From Cystobasidium ongulense (lineage: Eukaryota; Basidiomycota; Cystobasidiomycetes; Cystobasidiales; Cystobasidiaceae), in assembly GCA_022835595.1 (NCBI GenBank), contig BQUP01000010.1, forward strand, positions 264,236-328,235: a DNA stretch of 64,000 nt, read 5' to 3'. Of this stretch, positions 11,437-24,300 are shown in pieces. The position numbers and the translations under genes were made by a program. The notes beneath the pieces were generated by a model that made no database searches, had not been told where the DNA came from, and saw only the letters and a program-made list of their open reading frames with translations. How positions within the stretch are numbered: the first letter of the stretch is position 1; each line of letters begins with the position of its first letter.

Positions 11437-13911
11437 CTAGACCTTCTGCTTCTCCGCTGTCACTACGCCTGCAGCCTCCCGCTGGGCTATTTTCTCAGCT
11501 CGAGCCGCTCGTCTTTCCTCCCGTTTTCTTTCCGCTTCCTCAAGCTGACGTTCAAGTTGCAAGGCCGCTGGGCTTCTAGCCCTGATCCTACTACCGTATC
11601 TATATAGCACGAACGCTGAGGTCGGATTGGGGGATTCTCAGCATGCGCGGGCAGACGAAAGGTTGTGAGAAGAGCACCAGAAACTCACGAATGATGGCTA
11701 GGACGTATGCGATACACGCAAGGAGGAAAGCTGCATAAGAGTATCCAAGGCCTTCATCTGATATGCGAGAGGACATGATCAGTAATCGACTTTAAGCGTA
11801 CGTCACATGATGGTATCGTGGATGCCTTACACATTTGGGTGATAAACAGCGGAAAGACAAAACCCATGAGATTTCGAGCCTGCAAACATCATTCTCAGCC
11901 TGGTTCCGTGTTACCTTGCTTCAATAGGTGACTCACAAATGACTGGGCTGACATTGCCGAAGAGGCGTATATCGTATCTGTGGAGAAGAGTCAGATTTTG
12001 CTGAGGTTCACATGTACGATTGTACTGACAAGCATCGGCAAGGTAGATGAAGACTGAACAGAAATCGACGTTAGCTTGGTGCAGTCAAGCAGCACGTGTA
12101 TGAGGATCAGCTTACCCCCTTGGTAAATCGAGTATATGCCACTGATGAGAATTGTGACACCGATAAGAGGACCTATCCAGTGTCCCTTAATAGACCACGC
12201 GAAGATCATGCTCCCAGTAGCAAATGTTATGCCTCCTATCATTGAGAACCACAGTCTTGCTTCCATTCCTTTGGTCGGGTCTGCGAACATGTTTACAGTT
12301 AGATTTGCCAATATAAGACGATACATGCCAAGAAACCTACGGTGCTTCGTATATGCCTTTTCTTGAAAGCGGTTAAGTGCCCACCCGAGGAACGCACCAA
12401 TGACAACAGAGATAAAGGCTAAACCAATTGCGCCGATGCGCCACCCGTACACATTCGAGTACACGAGCGGAATGGCCTCTACCAGGCCGTAAAGACAGCC
12501 CCAACTGAATCCGATCCATATAGAGAGTGACAGCACTATACGAGCCAAACACATAAGAGCACGCTGACATCCTCGCCAGATGAATGAACTCACCGATAGG
12601 TTCACTGACTAGGAACCAAAGAGGTCTTGAAACTCCAGTCTTCATGAGTACCGCCAAACTAGCACGCTCTTCATCGGCTCGACATTGATAACGTGGATCA
12701 CCCGTCTCTTTTCGCAGCTTCTTGGCTCGTTTTGATAAGATTACATTGCCTGAAATGGTAGAACGAAATTGGGATTGAGCACTACTATTTCGCCCCTTGT
12801 GATTTTACGCTTACCTCGAGTTTCCCGGAAAAAGACGATGACAAGCACGGCAGTAATGCCAGCCATGATCATCTGGACCCATTCGATCCATCGCCTGACC
12901 ACATTCGAATCAGCAGATGATCTCCACTGCACGACTTCACCAACGACTCAGCTCACCATCCCAAATTTTGCTCCACATAGCCGAAAAAGACCAAGCCGAA
13001 GCCTGTTCCAGCAAAAGCACCAATGCTGAAGAAAGACATCGCTTTGCCGCGTTCTTTTGCAACCCAGATGTCTGCAATGGTACCTCCCACCATCGTTGAA
13101 CCCACACTCCCTGTTACTCCAGATAGGAAACGGAATACGCATATTAAAGGCAGGTTGTTTGCTAGGGCTATCGGTAAATAGCAGACTGCAGGACAGACGA
13201 GAAAAGTGTCAGAACAAGATCTACAATTAAGGGTAACGTATGAAACTGGTAGACCTACGAGTGAAGAGGATTGTCGAGACAAAGTACATAGGATTGCGCC
13301 CATATACTTCAGATATTGGGGCAAGAACGAGAGGACCCAAACCAAAGCCCAAAGGGTAGAGAGAGAAAGCAAGCGAAGCCATGATGTGCGAGAGCCCTAG
13401 TTCCGCTTGCATACTTGCTGTGCCTGCTACAAAGCCTGGACCAGCGATAGCAACTGGCAAAGCAGAAAAGAAAGTCCGATCAGTCAAAGCTCTGCCGGGG
13501 ATATTCTTATCGAGTCAGACAAACAGACTCACCAAGCGTAGTGAGCCATGAACCGATACCAGTCATTATCCACTTCTTCTTCCTTGACCATTCAAAAGGA
13601 TTGTCGGGGTCTTCATCCTCAAACGCGACATAGATAGGTTCACCGTCTGAGATGGCAGATATAGCACGAACAGGCTTTCTTCCTGCACCAGGGAGGGGCA
13701 CATGGGAGCCGGTTGGGGACTCCGCTGAAGACGAAGAAGGTTGCACTGCCGTGCCATCATCGTCTGCCTCGATGTCATTTGCGCTGACCCACGTCCTCTT
13801 GACTTCACTCCACACGAGCGGTGGCTCTTCAGCTTCATGCATCTCGGCCCGCTCGTGCGCAGAAGTTGCACCATGGCCGTGTGGGAGCCCTCGCTCCTCG
13901 TCTACACCCAT
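11437..13911 (-). CDS. MFS transporter, DHA1 drug/polyamine:H+ antiporter type
   Basis: A 12-helix major facilitator of the fungal DHA1 group (Tpo1/Flu1-like). The ATG at 13911 begins a long acidic cytosolic N-terminus leading to the typical entry PDNPFEWSRKKKW. Helix motifs follow: LAFSLYPLGFGLGPLVLAPISEVYGRN (motif A region), FRFLSGVTGSVGSTMVGGTIADIW (motif B/C region), FFSIGAFAGTGFG, FRETRG, then in the second half YGWRIGAIGLAF, ARLWFSMIGG and ARNLMGFVFPLF. Many very short exons at the 3' end encode the last helices; the last exon ends in a charged helix (QLERQLEEAERKREERRAARAE) before the TAG at 11437-11439. A basic-acidic C-terminal helix of this kind is not universal in the family. Transport of polyamines or drugs is inferred from the subfamily only. 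Confidence 0.88.
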
Positions 13912-15104
13912 CGCTTGCACTTTGAAGTCAAATCAAATCTTGTAGAGTGCTACGAAGCCTTACCATTATTATAATACGCTGAACAAAACGAGGGATCCCT
14001 CCTTCGCTTACTTGAAGGTTTGCCGATGATTTTCGACTCATCCGGCCGAACAGCTCCATTTGCTTGCACCTCCGCGGCACGCCACACAGGCAAAGCCTTC
14101 AGCCAGCGGATGGACATCCGGAAAGCAGTACAAATGGTAGCGACACCATTGTTCTTGTCGCAATCCATTCAGGCGACAACGACGTCTCACAGGCCGCATC
14201 ACAAGCTCCTGCAACGGCCTTGGCTGCCGCCAGGTCCATTATTCTCATCATGTTTGGGCAAATGGGATCAGTCGAATTGCACTTTAGTATTTGGCCGCAA
14301 GAATGAGCCTTGAATTACCATGCGATGCGAATGCGCACAGGCATGAGATGCCGTCTGTCAGTCTTTGTAAGCGGACGAGGCTGCGGAAGGCAGAAGGGCG
14401 GCAAGCTTGACAACAGGATACTACTTGATTTGCTACAATTACTGCCATTTTGGACCTCGAGTTGCGGATATTCGTGCTATTGAGGCAGGATATAGCATGT
14501 TCAAGGGCTCGTCTGCATAAGAATTATACTCTTGGTGGTGTCGGGCTTCGTTCGGTCGTACCAGCTTGTTCAGTCTACCTGACCTTGCCTTCAACGAAGA
14601 GAACGCGCTTTATGATGGCCAATGGAGATACAAATCAGCTTGCAGAGCAGCGATGCTGGATCGAACAGATCACTCGTACACGTTTCAAGGACCAGTCGTA
14701 TTTCATCCGTTGGAGCTTCTCAGGTGCAGCTCGCAGCTTGGTGGTCGTGTAGAAGATGCCTAGGTTACAGTTGAAAAAGCATGTCAGATCCTGCAGCTCC
14801 TTCACTGAGGCATAACAGCGAGGACACACCCGTCCCAGCCGTGGACAGCAGCTTGATGATGTGCGTGCGGTTCTTGCTTTTCGCCATGCTGTCGTTGGTG
14901 GCCCGTCAACGTCGAAGCAATGCTGTCTGAGCGAGCATACTGCCGTCTCGATCACCACCCAATTGCATGCGCATGCGTACAGTTACCTTACCGCTAACAA
15001 CAACAACTACTCAGATGAATACTAATCTCATACAACCCCGTTTCCCATCGTCACCCTGTTTTTCGTCTGCCTGTATTTTCGTCGTCAACTGCCAAAAGTG
15101 CGGT
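13912..15104. other. Intergenic, MFS promoter side and Rho GEF 3' side
   Basis: About 1.2 kb between two minus-strand genes. Open frames at 14450-14763 (+) and 14635-14958 (-) overlap, have no recognisable motifs, and I do not call them. The part nearest 13912 should hold the transporter promoter and leader. Confidence 0.4.
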
Positions 15105-18100
15105 TCATCCTGTCTTAGGGACAAGCTCATATAGCCTATCTACATTATCCTCCCGCATAACGATGTGAGGTACCTTTTCTTCAGTCTGATAGCTTCCGCC
15201 CATGCGTATCTCCTTCTCAGAGCTAGGCAGCCCTTGCCCATCATACGTACATCGGATGTTTGAACCGCGAATGATTTGAACCAATTTCCCTCGTCTCGAA
15301 ACATCGCGAACCTCGATGAATCGAGAATCAAACGCCAATATGTACGGTGCGCAGTAAACCACCGTGTCCGGCCGTCCTTCCCATTCTATCATGTCCCCAA
15401 AACGCGCTCGAACAGGATCACCGTGCCGATCAGCGAAGAAGGCGAAGTCTGCGGTTGAAGAAGCCAGACAATTAGCATAAGAAAGGTCTGTGCGCACAGT
15501 AAACACTTACCTTCGTAGCAAAAGAGGAATTCCGAATCTGATATCCGGAACAATCCAATAGCTCTCGATTCGTAACATCTGCGTTGCAGCATCGCCATGG
15601 AGGCGTCAAATTTGCTAGGATCGGCCTTGATAGAAGCCCAATCCGGGAACTGCAACATGTATCTCAGTCAGGTCCAGTTGTTGATAATGAGAAGATGGTC
15701 TACTGACGCTGCCGGTTTTGAGAGTGTCGATATCCAGTATTTCGAACCCTGGCGCGCATACCAGAGCAAGCTTGCTCCGTGTAAAGGTCAGATTGTACAC
15801 CTCCGTAGGAACAGCAGCGTCCTGAAATAGACGGAAAGAGCATCAGTACATGTCGAGCACCCAAGCAGCAAAGAACGCACCTTAAATAGCCGGAACCACT
15901 CTGTTTTCTTGCCGCCCATTCCGAGGAAACGGCTATGCTGCACGCGCGAACGCTCAGCATTTGCCACAGGTTCCATCGCTTTGAGGACAGTACTATTGAC
16001 GCCATCCTTTTTGGCATAGACCACAAGCGTCCTTGCACCGACCCTACCGACCTTGAAGAAGAGAATGTCTTTCTGTCCAGAGACTTGCTGTGGACCTTGT
16101 TGACCTTTACCTTCGGCGGACGAAGTTTGTACCAGCGTTTCAAGCAAGTATGAGAGCAAGCGACCTTCTGTGTGTACCAAGAACATGCCAAAGTCCTGAA
16201 GTATTGCGCAGTACTGAGTCGAAATCTGAAGAATTTGCCGCAGAGATGTCGGATCTCGTTTGAGAGCGATATACAGTCCGGTAGAGGTGCCCACTGCTAC
16301 GAGGCGCTGACCAGTCGGCCCGGTGAAAGGACAGGAAGCAAGAACTTTGCCGAGTGAGCTGACACCTAGACTGGCAGTCGAGGATGGTCTGCGTAGATCT
16401 GGATCCATTAACAGTTTGAGGTCAAAGACCTGGCCTGCATCCATTACTGCCTTGCGCGCAGCCGCTGCTTGTTCGACTTTGGTCTTCCATTCCCGGCGAG
16501 CTTGCCCATCTTTATCGTTCTTGGATGTCTCGACAAAGAGTGTTAAGGTTCCACTGAGCCGGCCGTAAATACGGAATGCAATCGGCCACATTTTGCTTTC
16601 TGTCCTGTCGCCAGTACTGTGATTAGAGCTGCCGTCCCGCCGGTCTCCAGTACGGATGACGCTGCTTAAGTGGAAGCCCGACGACCGGATCATCGGAGGA
16701 TCGTCCCACCCGCTTACGTTGAGCATCTCTAAGCGCACCGGTTTTCGCAGAAGTCTATATTCTTCACTTGTTCGCCGTGGTTTGGCGATGACTAGATAAT
16801 TATCAAAAAGCATGATTTGGTACTCCGTCCACTCTGATCGCGCACCTTCCGGCTTTGCGTACATCTTGCCGTGTTGGAATAGCTGTCGTGAAGGGTGGAG
16901 GAGATCAAGATCATTCTGATAGAGAAGTCAGTTGAAGCTCATCTACGGATGAGTCTTAACAACGTACTGCATAATTGAAGTCACGTTCGATGAGCTTATC
17001 ATACTGCATACAAGCCAGGCGTAGCTGTGCAGCAGCGACTGCAGAGTTGCAGGCATCGCACTGCTGCCGTATGATCCGCATGGCTTCTTGCGTAGTTTCT
17101 CTGTCTGGATGACCTTCTGGACATCTTTTGACGTACTCTGCTAAAGGGAGTAGATATCGCTGCAGCCGGATGGTCGGTCTCAAGTGGTAGTGACGGAAGT
17201 CCTGCTTGATGCCGAAGGCTTCCCGTCGAGACTGTGACAACCAGTCGTCAGAAAGGCTTCAATGAAAACAGGGATAGACATACCTGTAGAAAAGTTGCGA
17301 AAGCGGAGTTCGTAGATTTCTCTTCTTGTACAAGGTACTCGCCGGTCACCTGTGCTTCTGCAAAGTCCATGTACGCCTGGCCCCATTCTAGAGCTGCATC
17401 TAACACGAGGTCACCGATAGACTCTACGACAGGATTCTGCTCTCTCTGTCTTATCTGGAATGCGTTAATGAGTCTCGCCGAATGCGATCGCAGCTCGTCC
17501 AAGTTGGCAAAGACTTGATTTGCGAATTGAGGCAGTCGTCGAGGCTCAATTATAGGGGGATCAGCTGAACGTAATGGTTCCGCGTATGCCTTTGAGAATA
17601 TATTGGAATCAGCCAGTATTTGGGATTTGGACATAGCATTTACTGACCATCTCCAGCATGTCCAGATCTTTCTTGTACGCCTGTTCACCCGTCACGATCT
17701 CGAAGATGACATTCTGCCGGGCTACCTCCTTCGGACCAAGCCTTTCTATGAGGTCTGCCGGTGCCGTACTAGCCCATGCCTCTGCAGATGCCTGTTCCTG
17801 GAGAAAAAGACAATTCAGAAGAGACTAAGAAGCGATGATATTACTGCAACTCACTTCGGCGGCTGATGATGCGAGTGAAAGCGAAGATTTTTTGCGCTGC
17901 AACCGAAGCTATACCGGCGGCAACCCTACTAATCAGCACCAGGTAGCTAATAGGAGGCGCTGAAGCACATACCGGATTCTTCCCGTTGGGACAGTACAAC
18001 GAATAGCAGGCACCACTCCCAGATGTACCTTCCATTCCACAGAACGGAGAGTAGCACTTGGTGAATCTAGTGATAACGCCGTTGGGAACCTCTTGTGCTT

Positions 18101-20813
18101 GATTGGACGGATCAGAAGCCCTTGCACTAGGAGAATAGACACCAGCTCCGGCGGCGTTGCCATTAAGATAGTCGATAGTGGCCTGCTCTTCGTCATCTTG
18201 GAAGCAGTAGACTTGCTCGTGGGAATCGCGCAACTGTTGTGTATCGTCCCAATCCACCTCATTGAAGAACATGTTCCGATGTAGGTTCCTCGCAATGACC
18301 ACGGCTATCCGCCTGTCGTCCGTGTATGGGAATGGCAATATTTCAGCCAGACAAGACACAGCTTGTTCTCCCGTGAAGCTGGAAGGATAATGTACTGATC
18401 CTTTGACATTCAGTGTCCTCGGGATACGGTCTTTGAAAGCCAGGGCTAGATTGCTGAGAAGAGCGGGATTGAGGTGCTGGAGGCCCAATCCCTCCATCCG
18501 GCGTCGTTCTCGTTCAGAATCCCTTCGCTTCTTGGAGCTGAGAAAACCCTGAGCCGATAGTGACATGTTGGACGGAGACATTGATGCCTGCTTGCGCATG
18601 GCAGATGTATAAGTCGAGTTTGATGGCGCACTGCTCAACGCCGAATATGTCGAGCTCATTGAGGTGTCGGCATAAGAAGTAGATATTGAAATTGACGGGG
18701 AAGCAGGCAGAGGAGGCGAAGGCTCCGACAAGACGGCCTGCCGCCCAGCCGCTTGCCTGGACACTGTGCCATGGCTCAGGGACACATTGCGTCGAGCAAA
18801 GTCAGCTCGTTCTCGGGCTGCACCGGTTGAGAATGAAGCTGATCTCGAAGCGGAAGACTTGGGTGCACGCGGAGTATTCGTGGGCAAAGCATGCTTGCTA
18901 TTCTGCTGCACCCGAGAAGTAGAAGAAGAGGGAGAGGAACCATGATGGGCTACGGGTTCAGACTGAGAATGTACGATAGGCGGCGGGTGCGCTGACGTAT
19001 GATGTGAGGGCGTGGGAGAGAAGCCGTGGAGTGTCGAGTTGACGGACATCTCGCTGACCGAGCGAATGGATGGTGAACTGGCTGGAGCGGCGGTGTAGAC
19101 GCGGCTGGCTGATGCATACTGATGTTCTCCCGGTTGCTGTACTGAAGGCATACGGTATCGATCTGCTACGGGATGTCGCCCAACTGGCGGAGGGCGACTG
19201 GAGCCGCTCCCAGGGATTGCCTCGCCAGAAGCATAAAAGTCTTGCGTAAAATCTGATTGTCTCGAAAATTCTGATCTTGCACGCTCCCTGATAGGGGGCA
19301 AAGCTTCGTATATGTCTGGAGAAGCCATGTAGGTACTGCCTTGCGCCAATTGTCCGGGTTCTTGGGCAGACGCATTCGGGATAGGTAGAGGGCGTACGCG
19401 CGATTGCGACGACTCGCTGAAATTCAAGGAGGGCCTGCTGGCTACTGAAGACGACAGTGAGGGTCGCGGCACGACCGTGCCGGATGAGATAGTGCCAGAT
19501 ACTGGCGCACGGCTACTAGAGGAGAAAGAGGACGCATTGCTGTCTTGTGAAGGTCTACCAGAACGCACAGAGCCACTGTTAAGATTTGCCCGACTCGAGC
19601 TGCTGTATGAAGCAGGCAAAGGTCGAGCTGAATCCACAGGAGACGACCATGGCACACCTACGCTTGTAGAATGTTGAGGTTCTGCGCTAGATACTGAGCG
19701 GGGCAACGGTCCTGGGCCTGATGGACGATGTTGCCTTGCACTCTCGGATTCTCCATATGAGCTTGTTGACGCTGGAATGTAGGAAAGGGCGGGTTGAGGC
19801 ATGCTTTGAGGTCCAGATGAGTTTAATGTCGTGTTAGGCGATCCATAAGAAGTTTGGTTCGAAGTAGGGACTTGCTGGGGATACGGAGGTTGACTGGAGA
19901 TCTGACTTCTTCCCTCCGGCACAGGAGATGGGATTCTTGAATCGTACATTGAGATGATACCTGATCCACCATACCCATTCGGATCTGTATCTATATAATT
20001 ATCTTCGCGTACGGTACTGCCTGAGTCCAGCCGCCGCGGAACTGTCCGCATGCTGGCGCCGCTGAAATCCGAAGACCGGCCAGCAGCTAGAGGCGTCAAG
20101 TTTGCGAAGTTCGTCGACACTGGAGACGAGATGGGCGTATGCCTGGCTTGTATCTGATCAATCTCGCCTTCGAGCTGCTGATAGAAGTCGAAAGCAGGCG
20201 CATTAGAGCCTGTATTTAGAGCAGGCAGTGATGGTAGGCGATGCTCTTGTCTGTTCGATTGCCTAGTACTTGCCGACACAGGCAGGTCGTGACGCGCATA
20301 CAGGTCCGGGCGTTGACCTACTGAGGGGTTTGGATAGCTTGAGTTGCTGGCTTCTGACAAGCCGGCATCTGCTATGTGGAAGAAGTGCTTTTAGAATTGC
20401 ATCTAGGAAAGCGTGCAACGTGAATGCTCTGTACCTGAACGCTGGAACCTACTACGGTCTTCAGACGGCCGTGACGAGCCTGACGGCGTATAGCTGTTCT
20501 GTGACCACTGCTCTTCGCCATTGTGCCGTGACTGCTGGTACTGTTGCTGCTGCTCTTGTCGTGGATCCTTCCAGTTGCCTGCATACTGACGCTGAGGCTG
20601 GCTGTAGAGCTGTGACGAAGGCGCAAGATTGGGTCCCTGCCCATGAGAGTTTCCGTGCCCGTTAAAGTGATATTTGGCATCCTCTACATATCCATTCCCG
20701 TGGCCCTCCGGGTGTCCACCCCACTGTGCATCGTATTGCTGCTGCTGCATATGGGGTCCTGCACCACGACCGTGGCCACTAGCTTGTGTCCGCAAAGCAT
20801 CGTAGCCATTCAT
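15105..20813 (-). CDS. ROM2: Rho1 guanine-nucleotide exchange factor, Rom2-like (DEP-DH-PH-CNH)
   Basis: Activates Rho1 in the cell-wall integrity pathway at sites of polar growth. The ATG at 20813 opens a Gln/Gly-rich segment, then about 600 Ser/Pro-rich residues. Next comes a DEP domain (LALAFKDRIPRTLNVKGS...YPSSFTGEQAVSCL, ending VYCFQDDEE), followed by the Cys motif common in Rom2 proteins (RFTKCYSPFC...CYSLYCPNGKNP). The DH domain follows over several exons (NVIFEIVTGEQAYKKDL, then NQVFANLDELRSHSARLINA and RPTIRLQRYLLPLAEYVK), then a PH domain (LFQHGKMYAKPEG...YQIMLFDNYLVIAKPR) and the CNH domain (SCPFTGPTGQRLVAVGTSTG to APYILAFDSRFIEVR). Domain order and total size (about 1,550 residues) match Rom1/Rom2. 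At least eight introns interrupt the second half. Its neighbour on the same strand is a formin, a known effector class of the same GTPase pathway. Confidence 0.93.
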
Positions 20814-21390
20814 GGCTCGAGGAGTAAGTCCCTAATCCATGTGGGCTCGCCTTGGGTGGTGATTGTCACAACAGTTGCATGTGGTTCAGAAGCAAGATCG
20901 CTGCTGTGTAAAGTACGGAGGCGGCCTTCACGCCAACTTATACCAATTCGGCTTACACTCGGGCCCATTCATGCGCCGGCTCGATACAATGGACAGCTCA
21001 GCGAGAATCCACGAGGCAACTTCGGACTTTGCGAACCAATTGTATGCGCTTTGCGCTGTGTAGTGGATCTGATGCGCTCATGCCACACTTCATTGCCTGT
21101 CAGGCGGAAATAGGGGCAATTACTATAGATTTCAGAAATGATTGCAATTTATTCGAGTATGGTCGTCTGAGATAGTTCTCGTTGCTGCTTTCAACCCCGC
21201 CGCCTTCGTTGCAATTATAAAGAGTATTACAACAACCGGACTTCTAGCGCATCAAGCGCGAAATATTGCATACTACGATACAATGCATATAAGCTGAATA
21301 ACTTAGCCCCGAACGAGTAACCCGTAAGATCATACAAGATTAATTCAAAAGGCCTGCTATGAGTTGTTGACGGTATGTATAGTCAAATTT
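20814..21390. other. Intergenic, Rho GEF promoter side and formin 3' side
   Basis: 577 bp. The part near 21120-21390 is AT-rich, as expected for a 3' UTR of the formin; the part near 20814 is the leader and promoter of the GEF. No gene called. Confidence 0.45.
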
Positions 21391-24300
21391 TCATGCTAAG
21401 GAGGCGGCAAACGCTTCGTCCTCAGATAATTCCGACAGGTAATCTTCATCATCAATTGCGTCCTCCCGCCGCTTCTCCGGCGTCTTGGTCGTAGTCTGAG
21501 TCTCTCGCGATCCCCTCTTCTGTCTGTTCGGAGTTTCAGCCGATGGAGTTCTAGAAAGCTCCCTCAGCCGCATGGTGACGTCTCCGTCGTCATCTTCATC
21601 GTGTGGATTCCCGTTAGGGACCGTCAATGTCGCTCGAGATTCATCAATGTCATCGGAATCCAAACCAAAATTGGACCTTCCATCATCCGCATCGCTTTCT
21701 CCATCGTCCTCATGCGAATAGTCTGATCCTGAGATCGATGCTGAATCGTTGTCTCCTCCCTCTTCCGCTTCAGCTATAACAGCTTCCGCGGAGCGAGGCG
21801 ACTCGTCTCCAGCTGGCTCTGCGTCTGACTTCAAGAGTAGATCGACGGCATTGCTCGGGAAGAGCGGTTTCAATGCTCGTCTTTCGCGTTTGACTCGGAA
21901 TTGGGGGCTAGTCGGTGAGGTAAGACCCTGCCAATACAGATCATGGTCAGTCTCTCCACAGCCAAATGCACGTCAAATGAGGCGACTTACCCCCTCTTTG
22001 CCCGTGATCTGAGCAAGTAGGCCCCGAGCTTGGTCGCCAGGATCAGCAGCACCACTTGTACGAGCAGAACTTGCAGCCACGCTTGCGATCAGATCGATAG
22101 GCATTGGTATACCTGAGCTTGAGCCAGATGACAGACTCTGCCTCTGCAGTCGGCCAACGTGAGCTTGTCGGGCACGGCCTTTTGAAGCGCGATGAACGTC
22201 TCCCAGGCGCAACTTCTGAAGTAGGTCGTCCATTTGTTGACCATCTCGATTGTTCGTAGCCGTATTGGCCAAAATTTCGTCCTTTTCTTTCTTCGCCGCA
22301 CGTGCTTTTGCATGTCTTCGTTCTTTTGCGGCTTCTTGCTCGGCAACTCTTGCATTCTCGGCTTGGATTTTCTGTTTAGACGCGAAGCAACAGATTTAGC
22401 CAGTGACCATAAGCAGATTGCGAAGGGCGGAAATTCGCCTACCTTCCATGATGCAAGGAATTGGTTGAGGTACCCGAAGAAGTCTGGCGAAGTCGTTTTT
22501 GGATCTTCATCATAACGAACAAGCACTTCTGAGAAGGATGCCTCGGTCATAGTCAAGCGGTCCGCAAGTGCGGGCAGCGAACTCTTCACTCTGCCGACAA
22601 AGCCAAACATCTTTGCTGCATAGCCGTCTTCGGCTTCGCTGTCTTCCAAACCTTCTGCAAAATGTCTGTTCAGATCGTCAGACACCTCGGAAAGGCCCAC
22701 TCGCAGTACTCCCATGCTCTTCTTAACTTCATCAAGACTGACTAAAACAGGACATGCACGTTAGATCACAAGCATACACGCTGGAAAGCCATGACTCACG
22801 TTTGTACGACTCAGCGGCCTTCTCAATCTCCTTCACGAAAAGTTGTATATCCGGCGTTGGCAGTCCTGATGAAACATACTTGACAACATAGTGAAGCCAA
22901 GTGAGACCATTCGCTGCTTTTGTGTCAGCAAGTCTGTTCAGACTGCTAATCTTGAAGCCATGAGCACCACCGTTGTGACCCAGACCATTGTTGAAATTTC
23001 CCATGAGTAAAACGAAGTGAAGGAATTTCCGGAAGTTTTCTGCATTGTTGAGCGCCTCGCACGCCTCAAGCAGTGTTGACGCGTCCTGAAATGTACCACA
23101 TTAGCTAGCTCGGCGGCTTTATCAGCAGGCGAATCTTACCTCTTTGACCTTGCGGTATTGCTCGTCAAAGGTCGCTTTGTAGAGCATCCCTTTGACGCGA
23201 GCGCTGATGCGACCCATGCGCATGAGTTCGACGAGAAATCGATCTGCCGGATGGAGCAGTTTGAGCTCTTCTTCGGTATCTGAGCCATGTCCGCTGAGTA
23301 GGCCCTGCACAGTAGGACTTGGCAACGCGTGCTGGAGTTCTGTCAGGAAAAGCTCTGTGCACAGCTCTTCATCGTACACTAGAATTCTCCGCGTGATTGA
23401 TGAGATTTTCTCGCTTATCGTTTCACCAACGGCATAGTGCTTGATAAGGATTTCTATGAAAAGAGGGAGATAGGGGGGGGGGGGGGGNNNNNNNNNNNNN
23501 NTGTATAGCTTAAGACACTCTTGAGATCTTTCTTTGCCTTCGAAATATTGACCGCGACTGCTTTTCGTGCCTGGAAGAGAGTTTCCATCTCGTCAAAGAT
23601 GCCTTCCTCTTTCAGTTTCCGTGCCCACTCCTCTTCATCAATATCTTTGGCAGACCATATCGTCCGTTCCAGATGGCTGATATCAACTTTCTGCCAATTG
23701 AGTTGTTTCATCTGTTGTCGAGCTATGAAAGGCGTATCCTTCCGTTGAATAGCACCTGGTCCGAGTGAACCTTTCGCTCCAGGGGGCCGAGGTGGTAGCT
23801 TGAACATACCGGGCGGCGGCGGAGCACCAGGAGCTGCAGGCGCTAGAGGCGGTCGCTTGAATACACCCTTCTCGGGTGGTGGCGATACAACACTTCCAGC
23901 TGGACCGACCACAGAATCTTGTGTGACGACTCTTCCACCCTCTTTGAGAGTTTCCGCTCTTGATTTCAGCATATCTGCCAGGCTGGATCCACCGCTTCCG
24001 CTCATCAGGGGGCTTTGCAGAGAGGGTGGGAGCGTGGGAGCCCCAGGTGGAGGTGGAGGAGGCGGTGGTGGTGGTGGTGCACCTGCTGCAGGGCGGAAGC
24101 CTGCAGGTAAGGGTGGTGGAGGTGGAGCTGGCGGCGGAGGTGGAGCCCCTGTAGCCGAACTCGGCGCTTGAAGGCCCAACAGGTTTGGTCGAGCATTAGT
24201 AAGGGAGGATGAGAAGCTAGTATCGCTGAGCTCATTGGTAGGTGTCCGTCTGTGTGACTTTGGTGGTCTCTCCGGCGTTCCCGTGCCTGAGGCCTGCCTG

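Noticed and set aside
14450-14958. Opposed frames between the MFS and GEF genes
   Set aside because: No recognisable domain, no clear introns, and Arg/Ser-rich shadow composition.
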